A DNA stretch of 64,000 bases from Bryoerythrophyllum caledonicum. Its lineage: Eukaryota; Streptophyta; Bryopsida; Pottiales; Pottiaceae. Below the pieces are notes generated by a model. The model was given only the letters and a program-made list of their open reading frames with translations. It searched no databases and had not been told where the DNA came from. Where the stretch lies: NCBI GenBank assembly GCA_963971425.1, contig OZ020525.1, positions 3,269,560 through 3,333,559 on the forward strand, read 5' to 3'. A program made the translations under genes and the position numbers. Numbering within the stretch: position 1 is the first letter of the stretch; each line of letters begins with the position of its first letter. This document shows positions 1 to 11,877 of this stretch, one piece after another.

Positions 1-576
1 CGGGCAAGGTACCAAAAAAACTTCTTCTTTTCCACATAAAACCTAGATATCTTTATAATTTTCACTTTTTATTTTGTCCACAACAATATGTGGTGTAAAC
101 CTTCTTGTTGACCATTCGGATTTTGAATCTAAAACATATTTCATTCACAAAAAATTAAAGTGTGAATTGGCAAATTTTGAACCTCTACTTCTTACATAGT
201 TAATTCAAATATGCTACACCCGTCCTCTACCTCTAAAAATTGGTGTAAAGGAATTAACATCATGCTTAACAAAATGGTGATGAATTTAGACCTTGTGTAG
301 TGCAAAAATTGACACCAAGTGAAGTCAAAGTCTGCTGATCCATTGCATACAGGGAAGAAAATGAACCATTTGCTTGACTTCAAACACTATAATCTTTCAA
401 TCCGTGCAGTCATAATTTATGAAATTTTGGAAATATATCAACTACAACGTCTTAACTGAGATCCTACAGTCAAAACTAGAAACTAAAGTTTTTGCTTCCT
501 TCTTTGTTCATTGCACTAGAATCCAACAATTTTGAAGTGTTTTTGGTGTAAAACTGTCACGATACCTTAGGGGTTA
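1..576. mobile_element. TIR element (TAACCCCTAAAG family), left part outside window
   Basis: This stretch matches the later complete copy at 634-1553 throughout: both hold the GGTACCAAAAAA block, a CTTTTTCCACATAAAAC-like block and the GTGTTTTTGGTGTGAAAA block near the end. It ends in CCTTAGGGGTTA at 565-576, the family's terminal repeat. It is AT-rich with no convincing ORF, so it is a non-autonomous element cut by the window start. It has the same orientation as the 634-1553 copy, from which only 57 bases separate it. Confidence 0.65.
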
Positions 577-633
577 ATGAACTAATTTCTATATAAATTG
601 AAATCAACTATTTAACATGCTCATGACACTTTT

Positions 634-1553
634 TAACCCCTAAAGATTTGAGCAAGTTCTTATGGTGTCAATTTGTAACATTCCTTTTTGGAAGTTCTAG
701 CATAGATGGACATTGCTAAAAGCTTCGTGTAAGTTCAATTTTCCCCTAGATTTGACATCCTATGCAAAAGTTATAGGTTTTTGAATATCAAACAGGGAGA
801 GCGGGCACGTCGGGCACCTCCAAAAACTTTTGCAAGAACACTCTATTGAATGTGAGATTTTCAATACTAAAAAAAAAAAAATTCCTTTCACATTGTCAAC
901 AAAAATCTCTTGTCTTAGTACAGTATAGCATAATAATCTAAGTCCAACATTTTCACACATTATCATACTTTGTCGGGCGAGGTACCAAAAAATCTTTTTC
1001 CTTTCCACATAAAACTTTGAGATCTTCATATTTTTTATTATTATTTTTCCATAGCATTATGTGAAATAAACCTTTTTATTGACCATTTGGATTCTCATTC
1101 TAAAACATACTAACTTCACAAAAAATAAAACGTGAGTTGTCAATTTTTGAACCTCCAATCCTTGCACATTTGTTTTGAATACACCACACCCCTTCTCTAC
1201 CTCTAAAAATTGGTGTGCAAGGAAATAACATCATGATTAACATGATGGTAATGCTTTCAGACCTTGTGTATTGCAAAAATTTGACACCAAGTGAAGTCAA
1301 AGTCTGTTGATCCACTCAATGCAGGGAAGAAATAGAACAAATTTCTCTACTTCAAACATTATAATCTTTCCATCCGTGCGGTCAAAGTTTATGAAATTTT
1401 GTGAGGACGTTAAATAATAAGTCTTAGTTTAGATCCTACGATTAGATGTAGAAATAAAAAGTCTTAGTTTAGATTACCTCAATACTCATTGCACTAGAAC
1501 GAGGAGTTTCAAGGTGTTTTTGGTGTGAAAATGCCTTGGGCCTTTAGGGGTTA
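634..1553. mobile_element. Complete non-autonomous TIR element, ~920 bp
   Basis: It starts TAACCCCTAAAG and ends CTTTAGGGGTTA, a perfect 12-bp terminal inverted repeat. The interior is AT-rich and non-coding. An inverted full-length relative lies at 11878-12827, and partial relatives at 1-576 and 6303-6929. No clear target duplication is visible. The family lacks a transposase here, so it is MITE-like, mobilised in trans if at all. Superfamily not assigned. Confidence 0.7.
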
Positions 1554-1645
1554 GAGTATGAAACTAATAAAAAAATCCAAAATAAAATAAAATGATCTTT
1601 AATTTTTATGAACAAGTTAAAAGTTAATTTTTGCACCTTGTCCAA

Positions 1646-1649
1646 CAAG
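1646..1649. repeat. Candidate 4-bp target duplication CAAG (left)
   Basis: CAAG sits directly outside the left terminal repeat; the same four bases directly follow the right terminal repeat at 17552-17555. Four bases can match by chance. The alternative is that the shared CACCTTG / CAAGGTG heptamer further out belongs to the inverted repeat. Confidence 0.4.
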
Positions 1650-1750
1650 AACATGCAATTAAGCAATTATGCACTTAGCCAAGTGCATAAAACGGCGCTA
1701 AAAAACAACAAAATTTTCCTGTAAATTTTAATTTTTTAAAAAAAATAAAT
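1650..1750. repeat. Left terminal inverted repeat of the 15.9-kb element
   Basis: The first 19 bases AACATGCAATTAAGCAATT are identical to the reverse complement of 17533-17551. Similarity then continues imperfectly (GTGCATAAAACGGCG here, GTGCACTTGAGTAAAAACGCCG at the other end) into an A/T-rich run. Confidence 0.75.
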
Positions 1751-2191
1751 AAAAATTAGTTTCACTTTTGTACTAAACTTACATGTCTGTAGCGTTAAAT
1801 CTTGGCTTCTACATGTACATGTAAGAGATATACATTCTTTATTTGCTGGAACTTTTAAAGAATACATGATTATTAATATGATTTTTGTCCCTTTTAAGAT
1901 TGTAACAATGATGTATGTACTTACATTTTGTAGATACACGTTTGAATAATTATAAAATTTTAGAATACATCTCACTACAATACAATTTTTTAAAAATGCA
2001 ATAATAAAAGACACAATTCAGTGAGAAAGTGTGAGGTATCTCACTGTTTATTATATGCAAAAACATACTAAGTTAATCAAACAATTTAAAACTTTTGTAA
2101 AGAAATATTGAAATCAAACATATCATATTAAACTTAAACATATCAAATGTATCATACTGATCTATCTGCCACAAAAACATCACTTGTTCTA

Positions 2192-2419
2192 CTATGCTAT
2201 AGCAGAAAGGCTCTCATCATCCTCTAGCGACTCGACTCCCTCTACGTGTCCTACGGCATTCGCTACCATAGCGAACAATTCATCAGCCTGCACCGGATGA
2301 TCTATCTTATCTCCAAGACTTATGGACGCAGACTCAACATATTCGTAACTGCCTGGCTCACTATGCCGCGTGTGTCTTACACCATCATCATTGTAGTAGA
2401 AGCCATCCTTAAACAACAT
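2192..2419 (-). CDS. Possible last exon of the accessory gene
   Basis: A 75-residue acidic open frame lies just downstream of the stop of the accessory gene. Its residues DGFYYNDDGV and the Glu/Asp-rich tail resemble the acidic C-terminus of that protein in style. A splice from a GT near the end of the preceding exon to the TTTCTCATCAG acceptor at about 2430 would join the frames, replacing the last few codons. It could equally be chance. No homology recognised. Confidence 0.3.
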   Translation of the reverse strand: MLFKDGFYYNDDGVRHTRHSEPGSYEYVESASISLGDKIDHPVQADELFAMVANAVGHVEGVESLEDDESLSAIA

Positions 2420-2476
2420 CTCTCGGTCTGATGAGAAAGCCCCCTAAAAGGCACTAACGTCCTCTGATACGCCAAA

Positions 2477-5400
2477 TCATGGAACGGAAGTCAATATTGG
2501 TCGCGTATCACTTCCAATATCTACAACCCTCTCTTGTGTCTCTGATTCAATTTGTGCTTGAGAAGACCCCGAAGGCTGCCGAACCCTCATCTGTACGGAG
2601 AAAAATTCAAGCGAATCGGACAATTCTTGCTCTGCCTCAAGTCTTTGAGAAGCTAATGTATTTGCCTCTCTTCCCATTGCCACCAAACTATCCACTACAC
2701 CAATCTCTTCCATCCTCTCCACAGGTGTCCCTGACATCTCTCCCAAAGTGTCTCCCACCGTTGGCTGCATTGACGAAATCCTCTCCCTTACAGGAGACTT
2801 ATCCACTTCTTCTTCATCGGTGCTTGAGTCCTCATCGGTGGAGCTATTGTCAGACGAATAATATTCTGGTCCAGGTGAACGTGGCAATCTCTCATTCAAA
2901 GTTCCTTCCTCGGCGTCGTTGTTCTCTTGCCTGTCTCCACCAATCGCCTCTTCGGTCTCTTGTGCGGTATTAGGAGCCACATTTGTTCCACTTGTCGTCT
3001 GAGTGATCAACATTTGTCCTTGGAAATTATTGCACAATTCATTGTCTAGGAATCTAGCCCTCTCCGTGCAATCGTCAATGACAATGATCTCAGATCCCTG
3101 GAAATTCCCTTGAAGGATCCTAAGAATGGCCGTGGAAATATCACATGCCACTAAACCCCAACCTTGAGGCAAGTACGGACCCACGAGCCTAGACAACTCC
3201 GTTGGAGATCTCTCCAGATGATCAGCTTCAGAAGGCTTGCATGCATCACTCCATAAATCCTGAAATACAAGTGGAAGTGGACAATCCCCTGAAACATATT
3301 TGGGGCCAGGGGAAGTACCAATAGGATGTTGCATGCAAATCACAACAGCTCCAATTGATTGTACCATTTGCTGCAAGCGCCCACTCTCTGTAAAATCGAG
3401 AGCATATGGATCACCCAAGTTGGGATCAAATGCCCAAATTCCATGCCGCATAGAACAACCCTCAGGAAGCTTTAACTTCGCGAACAATTCTTCATTGGCG
3501 TACACGACCGGTGGTAATAAAAAGATGATGTTCCATCGTTCAATGTTTGCCATCCATAATGCGAGTTGTGCAAACGCTCTAGATAATTGTTCATCATCCC
3601 ATGGACCATCTCCATGCCTCCCACCGCCACGCCGACAATCAATCACCCACAAGCATGGTTTTTCCAATCGTACATGATCTGAATGAAATAAACCTCTTCT
3701 AAACCGAACCATAAGACAGTTCTGTAGATCATCAGGACCTGGCTTCTCAACTTGCATTTGCCATTCCCAACTAGCAGTGCTCAAATCTCCCACATCCACA
3801 GATAAACCATTGTATCCACGCCTCCCTGCTGCAACATTATGATAATGATATTTGATGGAAGGAGGGATGAGATGGACTATGTCTTCCAGCTTAGACACCT
3901 TCTCTCGTACAGGAGCAATCCATGCCGTTTTCGTAGGAGCATCCAAATGTTTTGCCAAGGTATAAAGTTGTCCCTTGCCCCTTGGAAAATACTTCAGTAC
4001 GGATATACAAAAGAACTCATCCATAGAACTTGGTGCAAATTCTTTGTTGTCCACCATCAACCAACGGATGATATTCATCACCGCTTCTCCCCTCTGAAAC
4101 CGATCAACCGCAAAGGCAATGGTATGGCGCTGTGGAATCTTGTCGTCTACACCATTGAAGTAATACTCTTGGCAAGGTCTACGCCCGTTTATCCCCAACG
4201 GCTTAGCTGCACATGATCGTATCAGCTGTAGATAATGTGAATTTGGAATCCAGCTGAGCGGCCTCAACCAATTCTGAGTCATCACCTTTCGTTTCGGTCG
4301 CACATCCACATTGGAATCCAACTCTTTCTTCTGTGCATATTGCTTCCACTTTGTCCCTTCCTTCTTGCTGTAAAAAAGAAGTCCATCTTCGTAGTCTTTG
4401 CAAACGCGAATGATAGCATCAAAACAATCATCGCTCGGATTCCACGCATGACGGGTCAGGTCCTGCATGTTCTTGGCCAACTTCTTAATCGTAACTTCAT
4501 TACCGTCAGCCATCTTGTGCAACTTATGCACTGCGCTTGCGGCACTCACCAAAGCAATGCCTCTACGTGCATCATCTCCACGGACCAAGCTATTGGGCCT
4601 CCCATATAGAACCCAAATCAGGCGGAGCTTCCTTAAATCCTCTTCCACGGTGGAATATGATGTTCTCTCCGACTCCGCTACGTTGATCCGCACCGACTTA
4701 TCAATGTAAAAACGGCGATCATCATATACCACGTAGGTTGCCTCCCGCCGCTCAAAAAACTCGAGGTACTCAGTTGTCGGGATCTTATCATTCCTCCACT
4801 GTTCCTGTGCAAATTTGCAAGCTGCGACTATATGTTGCCCATCCACTGGCTCCGAAATAATATGGTCTTCAAGCCAAGCCAACTGAGATCCTACACCACC
4901 ATTTATAGAAGCACTCCTGTGTGTAAGGAAAACCCGCTCAAACTCTCGTGCTGCCCCTTCATTCGGAAACGGCACCTCTCATGTGAAATTGTACCGTTGT
5001 CGGTAGTAGTATGCAAAATGTATCTGATCGGTCGAAGTACCAATCTACTCACCCGGTTCCTGAACTCTGGATCGCTTAAGCGGCTATACACATCTCTAGC
5101 CCTCTTCTGTGATAAAACTCGATGGTTCGTTTCTGGATTTTCCACTGAGACAATGCGATCTACATGTGCGTTAAACACAATGTTCCCCCACAACGATCCT
5201 TTCAAAATCTCCTCCACTGTAGGCACTCGAACTTTGTATGTATGTGAAGTTGGAGCATAATTTGGCATCTGTCTTTCCTCCTCTGAATCCTCTACGGGGT
5301 CGTTTTCGAGATTCTGGAACTCTTCATCCTCCTGCGTCACGGGCGACAAATTTACAGTACCTTCCGGGGTAGATGTAGGGATCCTACGATGAGATGTAGA

Positions 5401-6192
5401 CGCTCTGAGTCTCGACCTTGGAACCCAGCCACCCGATCCTGAAGCTCTCCCTATCAGCGTTGTACCTCTCGCATCCAAACCTAAAGAGCCTCCACCAGAA
5501 CCAGAACTTATATCCCTCTGATCCCGTCGTGGCCGCTTTGAAGGACGTTCCCTTCGTACTCGAGGACGAGATGATGTAGGCATATCAATGGATGCGGTGG
5601 ACTGTTGGTCCCCACGCGTATGCCTCTCCCCTGCAGGTTGCCAATCCAATTGCGGTCGACGTGCAATAGCACGATAAACTAATTCTGTCTCTTCTGGTTC
5701 TTCTGGTAGAGCTTGAGCTGCTGCACTTGTAGGATCTGCCGTCCGTATTGCCTCATATCTAATATGCTCATTCATAATCCTCTTTGCCTGTAGCACCATC
5801 TCCGGCGATAACGCCAGACAGGCCAAAACATTATTGTGTCTAGCAATACGTACCGTAGGATGTATGCTGACCCAAAATGTCTGTAGTGATTTGAGTAATT
5901 TCACTTGTCCTAGATTTTGGATGAGACTTGCAGGGACAGATGCTAGAAGCAACTTCTTAGAAAGAGAAAACTTCACCACTGTTGTATCAGGATCCGATAC
6001 CAACGTCACATATACCATATCATCAGGTCGGCCAGAGATTGCTTGGATTTCGCCGCAACGTCTCCCCAATCCTCATGAACGCTTTGTTAGCTCAAAGGAA
6101 TAGATTGTCACCCACAAGAATGGCTTAAATGGCTCCACTTCCGCAATCCACCAGCCGTGGCTCTCCCAGTCCTTGTCAATATTAGGTGCCAT
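2477..6192 (-). pseudogene. Transposon accessory protein, possible degenerate DNA methyltransferase fold
   Basis: The gene has two exons, 6192-5053 (380 codons) and 4975-2477 (832 codons), split by a 77-bp intron (5052-4976) with GTGAGT donor and GAG|GTG acceptor that joins the frames exactly. The ATG at 6190-6192 opens the only frame continuous with the rest; one in-frame TGA (6073-6075, codon 40, CGA-to-TGA type) breaks it. Residues ~380-550 and 620-1030 are the conserved-looking parts; the tail is acidic and Ser-rich. Around residue 825 a WVIDCRR segment, then a hydrophobic strand/helix pattern, then ERSPTELSRL...GWGLVACDIS...IIVIDD resembles the order of beta-class DNA methyltransferases (DPPY, then ...DPFxGSG, then acidic strand), with the catalytic residues replaced. 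That reading is inference. It is transcribed away from the transposase gene. A regulatory or DNA-binding accessory role is possible but not shown. Confidence 0.6.
4976..5052 (-). other. Short intron in the accessory gene
   Basis: 77 bp, donor CGG|GTGAGT, acceptor CATGAGAG|GTG, with an ATACTAC-like branch region. Removing it fuses two frames that otherwise overlap with stops, supporting real splicing rather than a frameshift. Confidence 0.7.
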
Positions 6193-6302
6193 AACGCCAC
6201 ACTCTAAAAACCTGAATGACATTACGATACAATAGTAATTGTTAATATGGTGTAAAATTTATTGTTGTTTGTATAGTTTTTTAATGTAAAAGATAATAAG
6301 AA

Positions 6303-6929
6303 ATTTGCATGTTAATTCAAGTCAAACATTTTGACACATTGTCGCACATTGTCGAGCAAGGTACCAAAAATTGTTCTTCCTTTCTACATAAAACTTTATG
6401 ATATTCATATTGTTTACTTTTCATTTTTCCCACGGCATTATGTGGTGTAAACCTTGTTATTGACCATTCGGATGATCATTCTAAAACATATTAGGTTCAC
6501 AAAAAATTAAAATGTGAATTAACAATTTTTGAACCTCCAATCCTTGCACAATTTTTTTGAATACGCTACACCTTTTATTTTCCTCTAAAAATTGGTTTAC
6601 AAGGTACTCATATCATTCTTAACATGGTGGTAATGAATTTAGACCTTGTGTAGTGCAAAAATTGGACACCAAGTGAAGTCAAAGTCTGCTGATCCACTTA
6701 ACACAGTGAAGAAAATGAACCCTTTCCTGTACTTCAAACACTATAATCTTTCAATCCGTGCGGTCAAAGTATTTGAAAATTTGAGTCTATGGTAGTTAAT
6801 AGGTCTTAATTGAGATCCTACGGTTAAAACTAGAAATATAACCTCTGATTTTCTTCCTTACTCATTGGACTGAGACGAGTAGTTTTGAAGTGTTTTTGGT
6901 TTGAAAATGGCTTGGTAATTTAAGGGTTA
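6303..6929. mobile_element. 5'-truncated copy of the TAACCCCTAAAG family
   Basis: It aligns with the inner and right parts of the 634-1553 element (GAGCAAGGTACCAAAAA block, CACCAAGTGAAGTCAAAGTCTG block, GTGTTTTTGGT block) and ends in a decayed terminus TTTAAGGGTTA. The left terminus is missing. It is nested between the two genes of the large transposon, beside the 5' end of the accessory gene. Confidence 0.6.
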
Positions 6930-7004
6930 AACTTCAATTTTTTGTAACCGTACAATTTTCTAACTCTACAAGTTGGTGTATATGCCCATCCAGTGAACTG
7001 ATAT

Positions 7005-7260
7005 ATAAATGAAATAACGAAATAACCTCAAAGTGAAATGACCTCCAAATGAAATTACCTCAAATGAAATTACCTCCAAATAAAAGATGACCTCCAAATA
7101 AAATTACCTCCAAATGAAAGATGGCTTCTAGATGAAATGACCTCAAAATGAAAGATGACCTCCAGATGAAATGACCTCTAGATGAAATGACCTCCAAATG
7201 AAATGACCTCCAAATGAAAGATGACCTCCACAAAAAATGACCTGTAAATGAAAGATCTTA
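7005..7260. repeat. Short-unit tandem repeat (AAATGACCTC)
   Basis: About a dozen irregular copies of a unit close to ATGACCTCCAAATGAAAG, with a few divergent members. No coding potential. Confidence 0.75.
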
Positions 7261-7990
7261 GTTGATAAATCTTCACTCCAAAGGTGTGAAAACACACAAA
7301 TACAAATATTGTAGGTTAATCCTTACACCACAGAAGGTGCCACTGGTGACCATATTATTGACCATGTATGATGTATTATGATAAGGTTCACATATTAAAA
7401 TGACCTTCAAATAAAAGCTCTTAGTAAATGAATCTTCAATACAAAGGTGTTAGTCTTGCTAAACCATAATCAAAATTTTGTATTCTTGAAAGGAAATATG
7501 GGCCTGTATATACAATTTAAGTTAAAAAGTTCAAACTTACGTGAAAAGATACTCAAGCAGCCGGCTACCACTGAGTCGAGCACTAGACTACACAAATCGA
7601 GTCGTCAATTGCTCCACCGCCATCCACAAAGTGCTGCAACTTGTCTACTACACAAATCGTCAACTTGTCAACTTGAACAAATTTGTGCACTAGACTACAC
7701 AAATCGAGTCGTCAGTTGGTCGCAAAAGCCGCCACCAATGACATCATCGAGTGGCAGAAAACGTTGTGAGCTCGTGAGGAGTCCGATGTGCGGTTCTCGG
7801 ATGATATCTATCTGATACCTCGATGACAATTTAGTGATACCATGATGTTACTGGGGGTTGGTGTAGGATAGGGTATTTGAAGGATATCAAGGGGTGATAT
7901 CAGGATCTTGGGCGGTCATTGCGAAGTGACTCCCTGGAGGTCCGCGGTCGCACACCCCAAATGAAGAGAGCAAACTCTATTCGAAGCAAC
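7261..7990. other. Intergenic stretch, no gene seen
   Basis: Unique-looking sequence with a small direct repeat: ACTAGACTACACAAATCGAGTCGTCA occurs at about 7578 and again near 7690. Short open frames lack any recognisable domain. Confidence 0.5.
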
Positions 7991-7999
7991 TCCTGTTTG

Positions 8000-8500
8000 A
8001 AGCGACTGGAGGAGGTGTTCGGCGCTAGGGTTGCGCAGGTGTTCTGCAAGGAGGTGCTTGGTGCAAGTGTTGCGCAGGTGTCGGCTCAAGTGTTGCTCGG
8101 CAAGGATCAGCTCCGCTAGGGTCTCCTCAACGTCGCAGGTGAGCGATGCACGTGAGCGCCGCAGGTGAGCGGAGTGTCGGGCCCGCAGGTGTGCTCGCAG
8201 GTGAGCGGAGTGTCGGGTTGTGTAGGTGTGCTCGCAGGTGAGCGGAGTGTCGGGTCGCGCAGGTGAGGAGGTGCTTAGCGCTAGAGTCCCCTCAACGCCG
8301 TAGATGAGTGTCGGGTCGCGCAAGTGAGCGCCGCAGGTAAGTAGAGTGTCGGGTCGCGTAGGTTCTAGAATCACGAGGTAATCAGTGTGTAAGGTCGCGC
8401 AGGTTCTAGAATCACGAGGTCATCAGTGTGTAAGGTCGCGCAAGTTCAAGAATCACTGTGTCGGGTCGCGCAGGTTTCACACGTAATAAGGTTATATTTC
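8000..8500. repeat. GC-rich degenerate minisatellite
   Basis: Irregular repeats of GCAGGTGAGCGGAGTGTCGG and GTCGCGCAGGT-type units, plus a ~50-bp duplicate at about 8365-8450 (GTTCTAGAATCACGAGGT...). The open frames here are by-products of GC-rich repetition. Confidence 0.65.
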
Positions 8501-8639
8501 ACTCCCCTCGCCTGCTCAGTGCTCGAAATTCACGTGTGAATACGTTTATATCTCACTCCGCTCACCTGCTCAGTGCTTGAACTTACAACTTGCTCAGTGC
8601 TCGAACTTCACGTTATACTTCATTCCGCTCACCTGCTCA

Positions 8640-8835
8640 GTGTTCGGTCGCGTACGTGTGCTCGGTCGCGCAGGTGTGCTTGGTCGCGCAGGTGTGCTTG
8701 GTCGCGCAGGTGTGCTTGGTCGCGCAGGTGTGCTTGGTCGCGCAGGTGTGCTTGGTCGCGCAGGTGTGCTTGGTCGCGCAGGTGTGCTTGGTCGCGTAGG
8801 TGTGCTCGGTCGCGCAGGTGTGCTCGGTGCTCGGT
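8640..8835. repeat. 18-bp minisatellite
   Basis: About ten to eleven copies of GTGTGCTTGGTCGCGCAG, nearly identical in the middle and more divergent at the edges (GTGTGCTCGG variants). The pattern suggests recent expansion of a central unit. All three frames stay open across it, which explains the repetitive peptides it can encode. Confidence 0.9.
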
Positions 8836-9482
8836 GCTCGGTTACGTGGAAGTTTCACTCCGGGTGGCACACGGTTACGGTTCTTGGACGGTCGTTGAAT
8901 TTTTGATGTCACGAGGTGTGCGGCCGCACACCTCTGTACGGCTAGAGGTTCTAGAGCACGATGGAGGCGGCGCTAGGGTTTCCTGCGGCGCTAGGATCTC
9001 CTCAACGTCCATTTTTTTATTTCAGGTGATTGAGTCTCCGATTCAGAGCTGACCACGGCGCAGTTTTGCGCAGTCAAAACCAATGGTGTTTATTAACACC
9101 ACCTATTCTACAGATTTGGTGTCAACCTCCTGGATCTTGGCACAACACTCATATTTCTTTGGTATGATTATTTGTTCAGTATGATTTCCGCACAGAAACC
9201 TCGTGATTCTAAGGTTGGCAGCGAGCTATGCTACTCAGGTGATATGCTGCATGATTTCCTTTCTGTTTGTGGAGACGTCCACGTTGAAGTTTTCTGTGCA
9301 ACAAATGTTTTTTGAGGGACATGTGTCCACAATTGTATGAGATTTTCTGTGGAAGCGATTTTTGTGTGGAAGTTGTGGTGATCCACGAAGTCCAGTTGAA
9401 TGTGCATACTATCGTGATAGTTGCCTATAAATCACGATGGTGATTGTGGCATAGGCGCAGGCGTGATGGTGATTTGCAACAT

Positions 9483-9645
9483 TGATGGATATGCGCATTG
9501 AACTGCGCCACAACTTGAATCCTCCGACATACGCAGTTGATGGTGATTCGCCGATTGATGGATATGCGCAGTGAACTGCGCCACAACTTGAATCCTCCGA
9601 CATACGCAGTTGATGGTGATTCGCCGATTGATGGATATGTGCAGT
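9483..9645. repeat. ~73-bp tandem repeat, 2+ copies
   Basis: The unit runs from GATGGATATGCGCA through CCTCCGACATACGCAGTTGA to GATTCGCCGATT. It starts at about 9483 and 9556, with a partial third near 9629. Two full units are nearly identical. Confidence 0.85.
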
Positions 9646-9719
9646 TCACAGTTCATGACACGACACGATTCAAGTTGATGATTCATAGGCACAGTTCACG
9701 ACACAACTCGCCTCGTGAT

Positions 9720-10100
9720 TCAGTCATATGCCACAATCAAGTGATGGTGATTCAAGTTGGCCTCGTGATTCAATCGTGATTCATGGTGATTCCAGTTGGC
9801 TTTGTGATTCAGTCGTGATTCATGGTGATTCAAGTTGGCCTCTGTGTGATTGTGTGATTGTGGCATAGGCGCAGATGCGGTGGAGCTCAAACCGTCCCTT
9901 GCTGCCCACGAATGTGTCGAGGTAGTCCAGTGATTATAAGCTTGGTGATTCTTCAAAGCTGTGGTGATTCTTCAAACTTGATCGGTTGCAAACTTGATCC
10001 AGTGATTATAAGTTGTGGTGATTCTTCAAACAGTTGGAGTGATTATAAGCTGTAGTGATTCTTCAAGCATGAAAAACCACAGTTGGAGTGATTATAAGTT
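9720..10100. repeat. Degenerate GTGATTC / GATTATAAG tandem repeats
   Basis: Repeats of GTGATTCAAGTTGGCCTCGT (9720-9850) followed by GTGATTATAAGCTGTGGTGATTCTTCAAA-like units (9930-10100). The latter repeat also continues beyond the inserted MITE at 10322, so the MITE landed inside this array. Confidence 0.7.
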
Positions 10101-10101
10101 G

Positions 10102-10321
10102 TACACTAAAATTAGTATTTAGTGTTATGCACGGTAAATGACTTGTAAATGCTATAAGTTTTTACTCATGATAAATATTTTTACAAACTATGTTTACATT
10201 GATCCTCTTTTTTGGATAGTACATATTGGTGTGCTCTCAGTAAAAAATTTATCAAGTGTAAAAATTTATAGCATTTATAAGTCATTTACCGTGCATAACA
10301 CTAAATACCAATTTTAGTGTA
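10102..10321. mobile_element. 220-bp MITE with ~55-bp TIRs in a tandem repeat
   Basis: The left arm TACACTAAAATTAGTATTTA... is the near-perfect reverse complement of the right arm ending ...TAAATACCAATTTTAGTGTA. The surrounding repeat units show what the empty site looked like (ATAAGCTGTAGTGATTCTTC nearby), so the insertion duplicated only TA. A TA duplication fits the Tc1/mariner group, although the first bases inside TA are CACTA. No ORF. Confidence 0.8.
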
Positions 10322-11877
10322 GTGATTCTTCAAACATGATCGGTTGCAAACCAGAATCGTACAAACATTATTGGTAACACGCTAACTGAAACCAGAAGCG
10401 TGCAAACATCATCGGTGAAATGTCCAACGTCCCTAGATGATCTGCGGAATGTCTAGGTGCCTTGGTTTGCACATGTTTTGAGTTTTTTTTATTCTTTCAT
10501 GTGTGAAAATGGCAAAGAGAAAAGGCTGGTTGAGTGGGTGGGGAGTCGCCTTGGCGCTTCATTCCTACAGTCAAGTGGAATATTATCTCTTACATTGGTC
10601 TAGTGTCTGATTTCAGTCTGGTGGGATGTAAGAATTGCATGAGCTTGGAGGTTGTGGAATGGTAGATCTAGAAATCTAGAATACACAAAATAAATGGTGA
10701 TGAAGATAATATTCCACTACCTATACGATAAGTTTACTTGGAATGTTAGTAACAATTTTTATTTTTTTTCATATCCAAGGAAGGAAGAGCTTCGTGGTTT
10801 CTAGAATCACATGTGAAGTATTTTGACTCGCAATGTAAATGAAAGAGAGGTCATGAATCTTGGCCACCTTTTGCCTATACATGCCGATCATAGATATTTA
10901 GGTATGGATTGTTTGGGCAGGGCTTTTCACATAAGTCATGTGCCTTATGTACCTTTTAGTCTTCATAAAACAATTGCGAGTTTTTTTTCCTTGATTTGGC
11001 AGACACTTAGCTAGGCTTGTTTTGGGTTTGATGTTGTTGATCTCTGTGTATGGCATTTGTGGAAGTCTAATGGAGCTGGACATAAAATATTGCTTATTCT
11101 TTGTACATATGAGCACTATGGATGTCACCTTTTGAAGGCGAATTGTTGTTTCTTGTTTCTAAATTTTGTGTCTATTTCCAGGCTATTATCAAGTTGTGGC
11201 TTGTAAGGAACTCCATGACTAAGGAGGAAAGGAAGGCATTTTAGGCGCGTCCTTGTTTGAAGGTTGGTGATACCAAAATGATGGAGGGTCACGTTGTACA
11301 TCCTTCATATTTTTGTAGAAGATCGACAAGCATGGTTAATTTTTGCATTTTTTAGCTCTGGTACAGATTTTTTAAAAGATCAACAAGCATGGTCAATTTT
11401 GCTATTTTGGAAAGAAATATATTGATGGCGACCTTGATGGTGGTCAAGAAACTTTTCAATCAATGTCTTTGGTAGAGCTCCAATTGAATTTTTAACAATT
11501 TGTGTAGGTTTTTGGCAGAAGCTGAAGTTCATGACTACCACTAGCGCCGACACAAGCATCAAACGTTCAACGCCATCTAATTCTAGTGATTGCCCAACAA
11601 AGACGTGCAACATACCTTAGGTGAGAAATATCTCCGTATTGTTTTCAAAAATAGTACTGTAGAGTTCAATAATGATTTTTTTGAGGTGGGGAGAAATTAA
11701 AGAGTTTATTCTACTTCAAAATATATTTTTAACCCACTATAAGCAAGAATCATGATTCTATCCACCGTTTGTACAAGACAAACTACTATGGTTTATTTGT
11801 TATAAAATTAAATTGTTTTCCTAAGGAAATGAGTAATTTCTATAGACCTAGTCATTGCAATTCTACTTCTTATATCT
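10322..11877. other. AT-rich stretch inside the large transposon, no gene seen
   Basis: No open frame longer than ~80 codons and nothing recognisable. A short direct repeat (AAGATCGACAAGCATGGTTAATTTT / AAGATCAACAAGCATGGTCAATTTT) lies near 11317-11400. Confidence 0.5.

Noticed and set aside
4903-4978. Frameshift between the two open frames of the accessory gene
   Set aside because: A canonical GTGAGT...AG 77-bp intron joins the frames exactly, which is the simpler reading.
8573-9052. Repetitive Arg/Trp/Cys-rich open frames over the 18-bp minisatellite
   Set aside because: An 18-bp unit without stops keeps all frames open; no protein-like features.
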